Below, one piece after another: positions 39,486-39,703 of a DNA stretch of 39,703 bases (position 1 is the first letter of the stretch; each line of letters opens with the position of its first letter). The notes beneath the pieces are model-generated. The model was given only the letters and a program-made list of their open reading frames with translations, was not told where the DNA came from and did not search any database. This DNA is from a virus, in the IMG/VR virus record IMGVR_UViG_3300032895_000010, positions 1-39,703 of that record. The stretch is one strand, 5' to 3'. The position numbers and the translations under genes are program-made.

Positions 39486-39703
39486 CTTGAAACAATTCCC
39501 CTTGTTGTCTAATCCTTCTACATTCTCTATGATGCGGTCGTGCTTCACGAAGATTATATGGCATCATAGTCATTTCTGTATTGCAATTGTTACATAAAGT
39601 TTTAAGTCCTAACGCTAAATCTCTAGCAAAAAAGCTAGTACATCCTGGTAGAATACATTTGAATACTTCATATCCAGGAGTTTTGACTAGTTTCTTCTTT
39701 CCA
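39472..39703 (-). CDS. Zinc-ribbon protein, 5' end outside window
   Basis: The frame is open from the right edge and reads KKKLVKTPGYEVFKCILPGC, then LCNNCNTE, and after an RPHHREC motif ends GELFQDAID. The Cys pairs FKC...GC and LCNNC, plus the later HHREC, suit a zinc ribbon of a type common in phage replication regions. It may assist the recombinase or polymerase. The stop lies 14 bases inside the Sak4-like gene, so the two are probably coupled. Only the C-terminal 76 residues can be seen. Confidence 0.7.
   Translation of the reverse strand, partial: GKKKLVKTPGYEVFKCILPGCTSFFARDLALGLKTLCNNCNTEMTMMPYNLREARPHHRECRRIRQQGELFQDAID

Noticed and set aside
1-39703. CRISPR array, insertion sequence, integrase or attachment site
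   Set aside because: No regular direct repeats with spacers, transposase, recombinase or long terminal inverted repeats were found on either strand.

Overview
The window looks like about 40 kb of a tailed, podovirus-type bacteriophage genome. It carries terminase, portal, scaffold, major capsid, head-tail adaptor, tail hub and Gln/Ala-rich ejection proteins on the + strand, and a compact replication/recombination block on the - strand. I see no tape measure, sheath, integrase, repressor, tRNA or CRISPR array, so it is most simply a lytic short-tailed phage. The DNA is AT-rich, but it is studded with GC-rich words such as GTGCGG/CCGCAC and GCGCGC. Many genes have a good AGGAG-type ribosome site, and many neighbours overlap by ATGA, TGATG or TAATG, so the late genes form one translationally coupled operon. 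The host cannot be named. Four Sec signal peptides that all place Gln after the predicted cut recall signal peptides common in Bacteroidota and Acidobacteriota, but the strong Shine-Dalgarno sites argue against Bacteroidota.

Layout. Positions 1-1224 hold the end of an upstream + strand gene block of more balanced base composition, with four very small genes and two textbook hairpin terminators. Positions 1225-1970 are non-coding, very AT-rich and full of inverted and direct repeats. They end in a near-consensus promoter (1831-1860) that probably drives the late operon. Positions 1971-9795 hold packaging genes: a probable small terminase subunit, a large terminase interrupted in its P-loop by a 367-residue intein with class 3 features, and the portal protein. 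Positions 9792-14947 hold tiny membrane proteins and then a cassette in which four of five genes encode proteins with Sec signal peptides, including tail-fibre-like, lectin-like and fibronectin III modules. Positions 14944-18717 hold a PurD-like ATP-grasp enzyme, the scaffold and the major capsid protein.

Positions 18808-28577 hold connector and tail genes mixed with a glycosyltransferase and a methyltransferase, two paralogous adaptor proteins, appendage proteins and a large tail hub. Positions 28585-32955 hold a coiled-coil membrane protein, a GNAT-like protein and three ejection-type proteins. Positions 32952-39703 are on the - strand. They hold a small MazG-like candidate, a DUF3987-like ATPase, small zinc-knuckle proteins, a uracil-DNA-glycosylase-like/DNA polymerase I fusion, a 49-residue protein that is about 70 percent acidic, a DUF669-like candidate, a Sak4-like RecA-fold ATPase and a zinc-ribbon protein cut by the window edge. 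The two strands meet tail to tail with overlapping stop codons at 32952-32955.

The most unusual points are the class 3-type intein with Asp1, the signal-peptide cassette inside the structural operon (with a C-terminal domain of foreign base composition), the glycosylase-polymerase fusion without an evident iron-sulfur site, and the group of ATP-grasp, glycosyltransferase and methyltransferase genes embedded among virion genes. All functions come from reading motifs and context by eye; no database search was run.
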